A DNA stretch of 62,720 bases from Prevotella sp. CAG:1031 (GTDB lineage Bacteria > Bacteroidota > Bacteroidia > Bacteroidales > Muribaculaceae): positions 14,733 to 77,452 of the forward strand of contig HF985566.1 of the NCBI GenBank assembly GCA_000431215.1, in the 5' to 3' direction. The translations under genes and the position numbers were made by a program. Numbering within the stretch: position 1 is the first letter of the stretch; every line of letters starts with the position of its first letter. Of this stretch, positions 16,121 to 24,192 are shown piece after piece. Under the pieces are notes generated by a model. That model was not told the origin of the DNA. It was given only the letters and a program-made list of their open reading frames with translations, and did not search any database.

Positions 16121-18346
16121 GTGAAGCTTGCAATGTTACTTTTGACTTTCCTTTCAGGGCTGGCGGTATTTGCCGAAGAGCCCGACACCTTGTCGCGCCG
16201 GCTCGAGGAAGTATCTGTCACGGCCATCAAGAGCACCGGCGCCGGCATGGCCGCCCGCGGCGCCGTGGCCGCCACGGTAGTATCGGGCAAGGAAATTGAG
16301 CGACTCGGTATTGTCACAATGAAGAATGTCAGCGAAGTAGCTCCTAATTTCTATATCCCCGACTACGGCACTCGAATGACGTCGAGCATATATGTGCGCG
16401 GCATCGGTGCCCGCATCGACCAGCCCGTGGTAGGACTTAATGTCGATAATGTGCCTTTCCTCAACAAAGACAACTACGACTTCGATCTTGTCGACATAGA
16501 GCGTGTCGAAGTGCTGCGCGGCCCCCAGTCGACGCTTTACGGGCGAAACACAATGGGGGGAGTGGTGAATATAACGACCCTGTCGCCGCTCCGCTACAGA
16601 GGTTTCCGTTTCATGGCCGAAGCCGGGACCGGGACGCTTCTGCGTGCGTCGGCCTCGGCATATTTCGGAGTGAGCAGCCGCGTTGCGATGGCCGTCAGCG
16701 CGAATGTCAACTATCTGGGCGGTTATTTCACCAATGAATATTCCGGTGCAAAGGCCGACCGCGAAGAGGGCGGGGCGGTGCGATGGAAAACATCGTGGCG
16801 CCCGTCTTCGGCTGTCACGGTCGAGAATACGGCCTCGCTGTCGCTGAGCCGTCAGCACGGCTACCCCTACGAAAGCGTAGCCACGGGACGCATCGCCTAT
16901 AACGACACCTGCTTCTATCGGCGCACAGGTATTTCCGACGGTCTTACGGTCAACTGGTGCCACCGCGTCTTCACGTTCTCGTCGATAACATCTTTCCAGT
17001 ATATCGACGACAATATGACTCTCGATCAGGATTTTCTGCCCGACAGCTACTTCACTCTGACTCAGAAACGACGTGAATGGGCCTTTACACAGGATTTTGT
17101 GGTGAAAGGGCGCTCCGGGCGCTACAGCTGGCTCGCAGGGGTGTTCGGCTTCTATAAGCGAAGCCGGATGGAAGCGCCTGTGACATTCAGGGAAGACGGT
17201 ATCGAGCGTCTTATTGTCGAACATCGCAACGAGGTCAATCCCGTCTATCCGATTTCGTGGGACGAGCCATCTTTCCGACTCGACAGCCGCTTCACATCAC
17301 CAACGGGCGGGGTGGCCGTTTATCACCGCAGCGCCGTTGACGTCGGAGACTGGACTTTCGCGGCCGATCTGCGTCTTGACTATGAAACTACGACTCTCGA
17401 CTACAACTCATGGTGTCGCTCGGCTTATACGATATGGGATCTGTCGGGAGCGGGCGAGCCGGTTGTCTTCGACCGTGTCGGCCTCGTGATTGACAATCCC
17501 GGAACCCTCAGCAAAAGTTTTACCCAGCTGCTGCCTAAACTGACTGTGCAATACCGTCTTCCGACGCCCGGTTCAGAAATTTTTGCTTCTTTTTCGAAAG
17601 GTTATAAGGCCGGCGGATACAATACACAGATGTTCAGCGACGTTCTACAACAAAAGGTAATGGAAACGATGGGTCTGTCCGCCAAATACGACGTCAGCAC
17701 GATTATCAGCTACGCTCCCGAAAAGAGCTGGAACTATGAGATCGGATGCCGTCTGTCGACAGCCGACAGGAAACTGTCGGGCGAGATGGCCCTGTTTTAT
17801 ATCGACTGCCGCGACCAGCAACTGACGATGTTTCCCGAAGGAACCACAACGGGGCGCATCATGGCCAACGCCGGCAAGACGCGCAGCGTCGGCGCCGAGA
17901 TTTCGGGCCGCTGGCGCCCGGCTTCGCAGTGGATGATCCGCGCGTCCTATGGCTTCACATCGGCCGAATTCGTCGACTTCGACAATGGCCGCGAGGACTA
18001 TGCCGGCCGGCGGGTGCCCTATGTGCCTCAGAACACATTCTTCGCCGGAGTCTCGTGGAGCAGGCCGCTTTCGCGTTCGCTGTCCGTCGAGCTCAATGTA
18101 GGCGTGCGCGGTGTCGGCAGCATATACTGGGACGAGGCCAACCGCTACCGCCAGCCTTTCTACGCGCTGCTCGACGCCTCGGCCGCTGTCAGCGGGCGCC
18201 GCTGGAGTGTCACTCTGGGGGGCGACAACCTGACGGCGACGCGCTATGCCACCTTCAGCTACGAATCGATCGGCAACCGCTTTGTCCAGCGTGGGAAACC
18301 GGCCCGCGGAACCGTTACTTTCCGCTATGAAATATCAACATTCTGA
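16121..18346 (+). CDS. TonB-dependent outer-membrane receptor
   Basis: A 741-residue receptor with a signal peptide (to about residue 18), a TonB box-like start (RRLEEVSVTA), a plug domain with the family block VEVLRGPQSTLYGRNTMGG, and a 22-strand-type barrel ending in an aromatic residue (FRYEISTF). It lacks the N-terminal CarboxypepD-regulatory domain of SusC proteins, so it is of the siderophore/vitamin type. Both GTG (16121) and ATG (16133) are possible starts; the -7 box is very close, and the ATG leaves a shorter signal peptide. It follows the ABC importer and probably supplies the same substrate across the outer membrane. Confidence 0.9.
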   Translation: MKLAMLLLTFLSGLAVFAEEPDTLSRRLEEVSVTAIKSTGAGMAARGAVAATVVSGKEIERLGIVTMKNVSEVAPNFYIPDYGTRMTSSIYVRGIGARIDQPVVGLNVDNVPFLNKDNYDFDLVDIERVEVLRGPQSTLYGRNTMGGVVNITTLSPLRYRGFRFMAEAGTGTLLRASASAYFGVSSRVAMAVSANVNYLGGYFTNEYSGAKADREEGGAVRWKTSWRPSSAVTVENTASLSLSRQHGYPYESVATGRIAYNDTCFYRRTGISDGLTVNWCHRVFTFSSITSFQYIDDNMTLDQDFLPDSYFTLTQKRREWAFTQDFVVKGRSGRYSWLAGVFGFYKRSRMEAPVTFREDGIERLIVEHRNEVNPVYPISWDEPSFRLDSRFTSPTGGVAVYHRSAVDVGDWTFAADLRLDYETTTLDYNSWCRSAYTIWDLSGAGEPVVFDRVGLVIDNPGTLSKSFTQLLPKLTVQYRLPTPGSEIFASFSKGYKAGGYNTQMFSDVLQQKVMETMGLSAKYDVSTIISYAPEKSWNYEIGCRLSTADRKLSGEMALFYIDCRDQQLTMFPEGTTTGRIMANAGKTRSVGAEISGRWRPASQWMIRASYGFTSAEFVDFDNGREDYAGRRVPYVPQNTFFAGVSWSRPLSRSLSVELNVGVRGVGSIYWDEANRYRQPFYALLDASAAVSGRRWSVTLGGDNLTATRYATFSYESIGNRFVQRGKPARGTVTFRYEISTF

Positions 18347-18374
18347 ATCATATAACAACAAAATCTCAATAAGA

Positions 18375-19307
18375 ATGAAAGTCAAGTATTTTATTCCGAT
18401 GGCAGTTCTGGCGATGAGCCTTTCGTCATGCCTCGACAACGACAACGACAACGAACCTTCGTCGACACAGTCGTGGACCTACGGTGATTGCTTCAATGTA
18501 GTGACAACGACAAACGAGCAGGGCTACAAAATCACCAAGGAGCCGCGATATAATTTCGCGCTCAGCATCAAAGGTGCCGAAGCGAAAATGAAAATCAGCA
18601 TGTCGAACATCCGTCTCGGCGACGACATCGCCCTCTCGTCGTTCGATTTGCCCGCGCTGACAGCGACGCAGGAGGCTGTCGACAAGCCCATCACTATTGT
18701 CGCCCGCGATGTCGTCCCCGAGAATCAGGCTACATCGGGGGTTATTTTCGACAATATCGAAGTCCAGATTCTGAACCGTGTCATCCAGAACGGAATGTCG
18801 GGCCAGTGGACCGCATCATACGTCTATAAGATCCGCTTCTCGGTCAACGGAAAGTATAACGTCACGGTCTTCCCGCTCACTACTCTGCTCTACGGTACAA
18901 CAACTTCGACACCTGTCGATGGCGGTCAGCCGTATATGTCGACCGACACCCGATATGCGATCGTCATGGATCTGACCGATACCGCCAATCCGGTTGCCAA
19001 CCTCGACATTACCGGCGCCAAGTTCCTCGCAGCGATGCCCGCGCTCGACATGACCTTCCCGAAGATTCCCGTCAGCTTTGTTGGCAATGCCCTGCAGCTC
19101 ACGGCCGCAAATCTCATTCCCCAGATCAAGACCGGCTCGACCGTCACTCCTTATCCGAATTTCCCGATCTCCGATCTTAATCTCGGTGTGACACCTGTCA
19201 GCGGCGGCAGTCTCAACTTCAACTGTGTTGCCAACACCCACGGAACTTTCACTGTCAACTCCGTGCTTGCCCCTCTGAGCCCTTCGACACCGAAGACCGA
19301 TAACTGA
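18375..19307 (+). CDS. Lipoprotein of unknown function, probably surface exposed
   Basis: A 310-residue lipoprotein with lipobox SLSSC followed at once by an acidic stretch (LDNDNDNEPSS), the kind of Bacteroidetes lipoprotein export signal that sends lipoproteins to the cell surface. The remainder is rich in Thr, Ser and beta-type sequence, with no motif I recognise. It lies 28 nt after the TonB-dependent receptor, so it may be the surface partner of that receptor. A frame extended upstream overlaps the receptor and has no signal, so it was rejected. Confidence 0.75.
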   Translation: MKVKYFIPMAVLAMSLSSCLDNDNDNEPSSTQSWTYGDCFNVVTTTNEQGYKITKEPRYNFALSIKGAEAKMKISMSNIRLGDDIALSSFDLPALTATQEAVDKPITIVARDVVPENQATSGVIFDNIEVQILNRVIQNGMSGQWTASYVYKIRFSVNGKYNVTVFPLTTLLYGTTTSTPVDGGQPYMSTDTRYAIVMDLTDTANPVANLDITGAKFLAAMPALDMTFPKIPVSFVGNALQLTAANLIPQIKTGSTVTPYPNFPISDLNLGVTPVSGGSLNFNCVANTHGTFTVNSVLAPLSPSTPKTDN

Positions 19308-19332
19308 CGCTTCAGCGTTAACAAATTTTCAC

Positions 19333-19377
19333 GCCGGGACGCTCCCAAGGGTCAGGTTGACCCTGCGGGCGTTCCGG
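19333..19377 (+). terminator. Probable terminator after the lipoprotein
   Basis: An extended imperfect hairpin with GGGTCA / TGACCC at its core and CCGG ends is followed by a T-rich stretch. Confidence 0.6.
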
Positions 19378-19404
19378 TTGCTTTGTTTTGTCGCCGATTT
19401 TATC

Positions 19405-19412
19405 TAAATTTG
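19405..19412 (+). promoter_or_regulatory. Promoter -7 box for DUF5683-transglycosylase
   Basis: TAAATTTG matches TAnnTTTG. It leaves a leader of about 80 nt before the ATG at 19500. Confidence 0.55.
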
Positions 19413-19499
19413 AACCACGAAACTAACCGAGCGGGCCGACAGCCTCAGTTATTATTCCGTCAACGGAATGTAATTGGTTGTTTGCCAGCTAATTTAACT

Positions 19500-20318
19500 A
19501 TGCGCTTTAACCGGTCGGAGAATAGTATACATAACCCGCGTAAACTGCTGGCAGCGCTTGTCGGCGTCATGATTTTGGCGCTGGCTGTCCCTGTTAACAT
19601 TTTTTCGGTTAATCCGATGAAGCCGGTCAGACCTCAGCGCCGTACAAACCCAGAATGGCCTGACACAATCGCCTTGTCGCAGCCTGTCGGCCCCGGTGCG
19701 GAAGTTGTCGGCTCGACGCTGACAGTCAGCGGTGACAGCGTCAGCATAGTGCATGCCGACACAATTGCCGTCATCGTTCCTCCCGAACTCGACCGCACCA
19801 TGGCAGCCGATACCGGATTCGTGTTCAATCCGAATCCGACCCGGGCTGTGTGGATGTCGGTTCTTTTCCCGGGCCTCGGACAGATCTATAACCGCAGTTT
19901 CTGGAAACTGCCGATCATTATCGGCGGATTTATGGGACTCGGATATGCCACTTCGTGGAACAATGGTATGTTGCGCGACTATACGCGCGCCTATTCCGAT
20001 ATTATGGACTCTGACCCGTCGACGAAAAGCTATATGGATTTCTTTCCGCCGACCACACAGGAAAGCGATCTCGACCGCGAGTGGCTGACCAATGTGTTGA
20101 AGAGCCGCAAAGATTATTACCGGCGCAACCGCGACCTGTGTATAATCTGCATGGTCGGTGTTTATCTGCTCTCTATCGTCGACGCCTATGTCGACGCCTC
20201 ACTTTCGCATTTCGATATCTCTCCAACCCTGAGCATGGATGTGTCGCCGACTCTTATCCCCGACCGCCATTCGACGCGCTATCCGGGCGTCGGAGTGCAA
20301 TGGGCCTTAAACTTTTAA
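19500..20318 (+). CDS. DUF5683 membrane protein
   Basis: A 272-residue Bacteroidetes-specific protein. It has an N-terminal signal or anchor (about 15-35), a Thr/Val-rich linker, and the DUF5683 core beginning near NPTRAVWMSVLFPGLGQIYN, with three hydrophobic segments (about 115-130, 135-150 and 215-235). The PGLGQIYN block is the best landmark. Function is unknown; the conserved neighbour in many relatives is the LysM transglycosylase, present here 21 nt downstream, which suggests an envelope role. The parA/parB pair often seen upstream is absent. Confidence 0.82.
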   Translation: MRFNRSENSIHNPRKLLAALVGVMILALAVPVNIFSVNPMKPVRPQRRTNPEWPDTIALSQPVGPGAEVVGSTLTVSGDSVSIVHADTIAVIVPPELDRTMAADTGFVFNPNPTRAVWMSVLFPGLGQIYNRSFWKLPIIIGGFMGLGYATSWNNGMLRDYTRAYSDIMDSDPSTKSYMDFFPPTTQESDLDREWLTNVLKSRKDYYRRNRDLCIICMVGVYLLSIVDAYVDASLSHFDISPTLSMDVSPTLIPDRHSTRYPGVGVQWALNF

Positions 20319-20339
20319 CCTCAGTTCTCCCCAATTGTC

Positions 20340-22373
20340 ATGAGACTATCCAAACACATGAGTGCTATTCTCAAGCCGTTAGCCGCAGCCGTTATCTGCG
20401 GTGCAGTGGCTGTGCCCGCTGCTTCGGCCTATCCCTCGCAGTCGATTCTCGACATCAAACATTCCCTGACCGACGACAATATCGTGCCGCCGGAAAGCTT
20501 CGAGACGAAAATCGGCGAGCTTGAGGAAAATTTCTATCTCCAGAACTATGTCGTGCGCGACAAGAGCAATAAGTCGGAGCGCCTCGGAACGGCCAAAGAC
20601 TATGAGAAGCGTCTTGCCTCGCTGCCTACCGAGATAGAGATGCCCTATAACGATGTTGTCGGAAAGATGATCAATATGTATCTTGGCAAGCGTCGCGGCC
20701 TTGTGGCCGATATGCTCGCTCTCCACAGCTACTACGGCAATATATTCCTTGAGGAACTCCTGAAAGAAGGGATGCCTACCGAGCTGCAGTATCTGCCGGT
20801 TATCGAGAGCGCGCTGAACCCCAATGCCGTCAGCCGCGCCGGCGCCGGTGGTCTCTGGCAGTTCATGCCTGGCACTGCAAAAGGGCTCGGCATGGAGGTC
20901 AACTCGCTTGTCGATGAGCGTCGTGATCCGCGTGCATCGTCGCGCAACGCCGCCCGCTATCTCCATCAGCTTTACGACATCTACGGCGACTGGTCGCTGG
21001 CGATTGCCGCCTACAACTGCGGCCCGGGCAATGTCAACAAGGCTCTTCGCCGTGCCGGTGGCGGAAAGAAAGATTTCTGGGAAATCTATAACTATCTGCC
21101 GCGCGAAACCCGCGGATATGTGCCTGCGTTCATCGCCGCCAACTATGTGATGAATTTCTACGACCACCATAATATCTCGCCGACTGTCGTGCGCCGTCAC
21201 CTGACAACTGACACTGTCACCGTGAATCATCGCGTCCACCTTCAGCAGATAGCCGATGTCCTCAATATTCCTATCGACGAGATCAGAATGCTGAATCCTC
21301 AGTTCCGCAAAGATATTATTCCGGGCAACTATCGTCCGTATATGCTGACATTGCCGCGCCAGCAGGTTCTGAGCTACCTCATGAGCGAGGATGCCATTCT
21401 GGCTCACGACGCCGAGCTTTACGCTCAGCGAACTTATGTCGAGCCGGGAACATCGAACGAGTCCGCGGAGCCTGTCGACGTCGATGGCGACAGGAATCTT
21501 ACGGCGGCAAGCCGCCAGAGCGCCAATGCCGATCAGAACCACGAGCTGGCTATGGCGGCTACCGAGAGCGTATCGTCGATAACCCACGTCGTAGGCCGCG
21601 GCGAGAACATAAAGGATATAGCTAAGAAATACGATGTCAGCGCAACCGACATCAAGCGCTGGAACAAACTTCGCCGCGGAAAGGTGAAGGAGGGTGACCG
21701 CCTTGTTATCGAAACGCGACGTATGGCCGATCCTGAAAGTGTGACGGCCGTTGCCTCGACAACGACAAACCGAAAGAAAGATTCGGCCAAGAGCAGCGAT
21801 GTTCCGCGTCCGAAAGCCAAACAGCCCAAGCCCGAGCCTGCTGCTGTTCCCGAGCCGCCGGCAAAGAAAACCAAGGAAGCTCCCGAGAGCGAAGGAACGC
21901 GCGCCGGCCGCCGCTATGCCCAGCATAAGGAGGACTACGACCGTCCGCAGGGCGACGTGGCCAGTCCTCGCCAGCAGGAGAAACAGCAGCAGCCCGCCCG
22001 TTCGCGCAAGCAGCAGGCTGCCGCTCCCGAAAAGACTTCAGGCAAGAATAAGTCGAATGCCCCCGAACAGACTTCTTCGAAGAAAAAGTCGAAGAACACT
22101 GCGGCAGCCGACAATAAGTCGTCGAAGAAAAAGAATTCCAGAACTTCAAAGAAACAGTCGAAGCCGAAAGAATATACCGTCAAGGAGGGCGACAATCTCG
22201 ACAAGATCGCCCGCCGCAACGGAACGACCGTTGAAGAGCTCCGCCGAGCCAACGGCATGAAGAAGAACGAGACAATGATCAAGAGCGGTCAGAATCTCAA
22301 GATTCCCTCGAAGAACAGCAAGTCTTCGAAAGGAAAAACCGGTTCATCAAAAAAGAAATCGAAGAAGCGCTGA
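20340..22373 (+). CDS. LysM-containing lytic murein transglycosylase (MltD-like)
   Basis: A 677-residue exported enzyme that cleaves peptidoglycan. Signal peptide to about residue 30; SLT catalytic domain at about 105-270 with catalytic Glu156 in YLPVIESALNP, then GAGGLWQFMPGTA and AAYNCGPGNV. A LysM domain lies at about 414-460. A low-complexity linker rich in Lys, Ser, Pro and Gln spans about 475-605, and a second LysM lies at about 611-656, followed by a basic tail. The linker has biased codon use and may vary in length between strains. It is probably cotranscribed with the DUF5683 gene. Confidence 0.9.
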   Translation: MRLSKHMSAILKPLAAAVICGAVAVPAASAYPSQSILDIKHSLTDDNIVPPESFETKIGELEENFYLQNYVVRDKSNKSERLGTAKDYEKRLASLPTEIEMPYNDVVGKMINMYLGKRRGLVADMLALHSYYGNIFLEELLKEGMPTELQYLPVIESALNPNAVSRAGAGGLWQFMPGTAKGLGMEVNSLVDERRDPRASSRNAARYLHQLYDIYGDWSLAIAAYNCGPGNVNKALRRAGGGKKDFWEIYNYLPRETRGYVPAFIAANYVMNFYDHHNISPTVVRRHLTTDTVTVNHRVHLQQIADVLNIPIDEIRMLNPQFRKDIIPGNYRPYMLTLPRQQVLSYLMSEDAILAHDAELYAQRTYVEPGTSNESAEPVDVDGDRNLTAASRQSANADQNHELAMAATESVSSITHVVGRGENIKDIAKKYDVSATDIKRWNKLRRGKVKEGDRLVIETRRMADPESVTAVASTTTNRKKDSAKSSDVPRPKAKQPKPEPAAVPEPPAKKTKEAPESEGTRAGRRYAQHKEDYDRPQGDVASPRQQEKQQQPARSRKQQAAAPEKTSGKNKSNAPEQTSSKKKSKNTAAADNKSSKKKNSRTSKKQSKPKEYTVKEGDNLDKIARRNGTTVEELRRANGMKKNETMIKSGQNLKIPSKNSKSSKGKTGSSKKKSKKR

Positions 22374-22433
22374 GCCTCTTCGCCAGTCATAGCGCAGCGG
22401 CGTGCCCCCCATCGGGCGCGCAGCTGCTCGCTC

Positions 22434-22482
22434 TAAGGCCCTTAAGGTCATTAAGGACTTTAAAGACCTTATAATCCTTAGC
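22434..22482. repeat. 9-bp intergenic tandem repeat, diverged
   Basis: About five units of a 9-bp period (TAAGGCCCT, TAAGGTCAT, TAAGGACTT, TAAAGACCT, TATAATCCT) lie just before the terminator. Same family as the array at 5043-5077. Confidence 0.7.
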
Positions 22483-22488
22483 CAGCGA

Positions 22489-22519
22489 AAAAGGCGGCGC
22501 TCATTGAGCGCCGCCTTTT
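22489..22519. terminator. Bidirectional terminator between the transglycosylase and rpsO
   Basis: A 14-bp perfect stem (AAAAGGCGGCGCTC / GAGCGCCGCCTTTT) with an ATT loop. A and T ends serve both strands. Confidence 0.93.
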
Positions 22520-22545
22520 CGTTGTCGTCGAGTAGGCCGTCGGGC

Positions 22546-22821
22546 TTACTTTCTGATACCAAGCTCTTTCTGGGCGATGATAGCGCGGTAGCGGTTGATG
22601 TCTTTGCGGATCAGGTAATCCAGCAGGCGACGACGCTTGCCGACGAGGGCCTTAAGAGCACGAGCTGTTGTATGATCTTTATGATTTGACTTCAGGTGCT
22701 GAGTCAAATGAGCGATACGGACTGAGAATAATGCAATCTGTGCTTCGGGTGAGCCAGTGTCAGTCTTGCCCTTACCGTATTTCTCAAAGATCTGGGCTTT
22801 TTCTTCAGAATTTAAGTGCAT
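22546..22821 (-). CDS. rpsO: Ribosomal protein S15
   Basis: A 91-residue small-subunit protein, close to the usual 89. The family core is intact: TDTGSPEAQIALFSVRI, LTQHLKSNHKDH and RRLLDYLIRKD. The ATG at 22821 gives the standard start; an upstream frame would include the leader. It has its own promoter and a leader of about 55 nt with a hairpin at its 5' end, which may allow autogenous control as in other bacteria. Last gene of the bamD/omega/rpsO group. Confidence 0.97.
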   Translation of the reverse strand: MHLNSEEKAQIFEKYGKGKTDTGSPEAQIALFSVRIAHLTQHLKSNHKDHTTARALKALVGKRRRLLDYLIRKDINRYRAIIAQKELGIRK

Positions 22822-22860
22822 TTCTGAGGTTTTGAAGTTATTAATAAATATTACAAAGCA

Positions 22861-22877
22861 CCCTTTTCTCGAAAGGG
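22861..22877 (-). promoter_or_regulatory. 5' hairpin in the rpsO leader
   Basis: On the minus strand CCCTTT pairs with AAAGGG around a 5-nt loop, extended by a G-C and two wobble pairs. It sits at the predicted RNA 5' end and could stabilise the mRNA or act in S15 feedback. Confidence 0.4.
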
Positions 22878-22881
22878 CACG

Positions 22882-22912
22882 CAAAGGTAGAGTTTTTTTT
22901 GCAACCCTGCAA
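22882..22912 (-). promoter_or_regulatory. Promoter of rpsO
   Basis: On the minus strand TTG (22912-22910), a 20-nt spacer and TACCTTTG (22889-22882). Confidence 0.7.
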
Positions 22913-22929
22913 TAGGCGCATCTGACTTT

Positions 22930-23265
22930 TTAGTCGAGATTGGGCTTTTCGGTGGCCGGATTGCGGTAGATGATCTTGTGGTCGAGATATTCCTGAGTGG
23001 CGATAAGCACTGGCTTGGGAAGTTTCTCGTAGTAGCGTGAGATTTCGATTTGCTCGCGGTTCTCGGTGATTTCCTCAAGGTTGTCGCTGAGCGAGGCAAA
23101 CTCCTGGAGCTTTTTGTCGAGCTCGTGTTTCATCTCGCCGGCTATCTGGTTCGAGCGCTTGGCGATGATGCAAACGGTTTCGTAGATGTTGCCGGTTTCT
23201 TCGGCCATGGCTACGATGTCGCGCGTGACTGTGTTGAGAGGTGCGTTGGTCTTCTTGAAATCCAT
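22930..23265 (-). CDS. rpoZ: RNA polymerase omega-like subunit (Bacteroidetes Rpb6/RpoZ type)
   Basis: A 111-residue protein matching the Bacteroidetes omega/Rpb6-like subunit of RNA polymerase. The N-terminal block MDFKKTNAPLNTVTRDI and the central NIYETVCIIAKRSNQIAGEM, with the RxNQI segment, are the family landmarks. The C-terminal part is charged and less conserved. The subunit helps assemble and stabilise the beta-prime subunit. It lies 26 nt after bamD with no promoter between, so the two are cotranscribed. Confidence 0.85.
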   Translation of the reverse strand: MDFKKTNAPLNTVTRDIVAMAEETGNIYETVCIIAKRSNQIAGEMKHELDKKLQEFASLSDNLEEITENREQIEISRYYEKLPKPVLIATQEYLDHKIIYRNPATEKPNLD

Positions 23266-23291
23266 CTTTATATGCTGGTTGTAAGATTGTT

Positions 23292-24095
23292 TTATTCTGA
23301 TGCGTGGCGCTTTGCGATAGCGAGAATGTTGTCGGCTTCGGCGCGGTTGGGGCTGTCGGGATAGTTGTTGATGAATCCATAGTATTCGTCGACAACCTCG
23401 CGGTAGCGATCCCCTTTCTTCTCGTCGATTGAGTTTTTGGCTTCCTGAAATTTCGCTTTCAGGACAATGAAGTCGAAATCTTCTTTATATTTCGAGTAGG
23501 GGAAATCTTTCAGCGCGTTCTGGGCCACGATAATGGCACTTTCGTAGTTGTTGCCCATATATGTGCCGAGGTTATAGTAGAGCTGGGCGTTCATAAGCTG
23601 TTTGAGGGCCAGTTTGTCCTGAAGCTCGAAGATGGCGTTCTGGGCTATCGTGACTTTGTCGCTTCGCGGGAAATAGTCGAGAAATCCCTGCAGCTCTTCG
23701 ATGGCTTTAACTGTCGGGGCCTGATCGAGCTGTGGATCGGGGGAATCGAGATAATATCCGTATCCGGCGTAGAAGCGGGCCAGCTCGGTGTATTTTCCGC
23801 GCGGATAGCGGGTGTAGTAGGTCTTGAAATATGCGCCGGCCGTTGTGTAGTCTTTGTTCTCGTAGTTGCTCAGGGCAAGGAGGTAGAGCGACTCTTCGGC
23901 TTTCTCGGTGCCTTTGAACACTGTTATTACGTCCTGAAGGATTGTGGCGGCCTGAACGTAGCGTTTCTTCTCGAAAGCGCGTTTTGCGAAGTCGAGCTTA
24001 TAATTGGCGTCGGTGCTCTTTTGGGCACGCTGATATTCGCCGCATGAGGTCAGAGTCAGCAGCGCCAGAAGCGTGATTATGATGTATTTCTGCAT
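23292..24095 (-). CDS. bamD: Outer-membrane assembly lipoprotein BamD
   Basis: A 267-residue lipoprotein of the BAM complex, which inserts beta-barrels in the outer membrane. Signal peptide with lipobox LTSC (Cys18), then tandem TPR-like repeats: FAKRAFEKKRYVQAATILQD, the ALSNYENKDYTTAGAYFKTY unit, and repeats on to the C-terminus. Tyrosine-rich positions such as YYTRYP and YYLDSP are typical of BamD. It heads the bamD-omega unit and has a clear promoter. Confidence 0.92.
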   Translation of the reverse strand: MQKYIIITLLALLTLTSCGEYQRAQKSTDANYKLDFAKRAFEKKRYVQAATILQDVITVFKGTEKAEESLYLLALSNYENKDYTTAGAYFKTYYTRYPRGKYTELARFYAGYGYYLDSPDPQLDQAPTVKAIEELQGFLDYFPRSDKVTIAQNAIFELQDKLALKQLMNAQLYYNLGTYMGNNYESAIIVAQNALKDFPYSKYKEDFDFIVLKAKFQEAKNSIDEKKGDRYREVVDEYYGFINNYPDSPNRAEADNILAIAKRHASE

Positions 24096-24117
24096 TAATC
24101 GTCGGTCTAACAGAGCG

Positions 24118-24125
24118 CAAAGTTA
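24118..24125 (-). promoter_or_regulatory. Promoter -7 box for bamD
   Basis: The minus strand reads TAACTTTG, 22 nt upstream of the ATG. Confidence 0.65.
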
Positions 24126-24192
24126 GCGAAAAATCGCGAAATGGCCATACTGTCAGGCTATTTTTGTTGAGATTATATGAAAATAGTCATGT

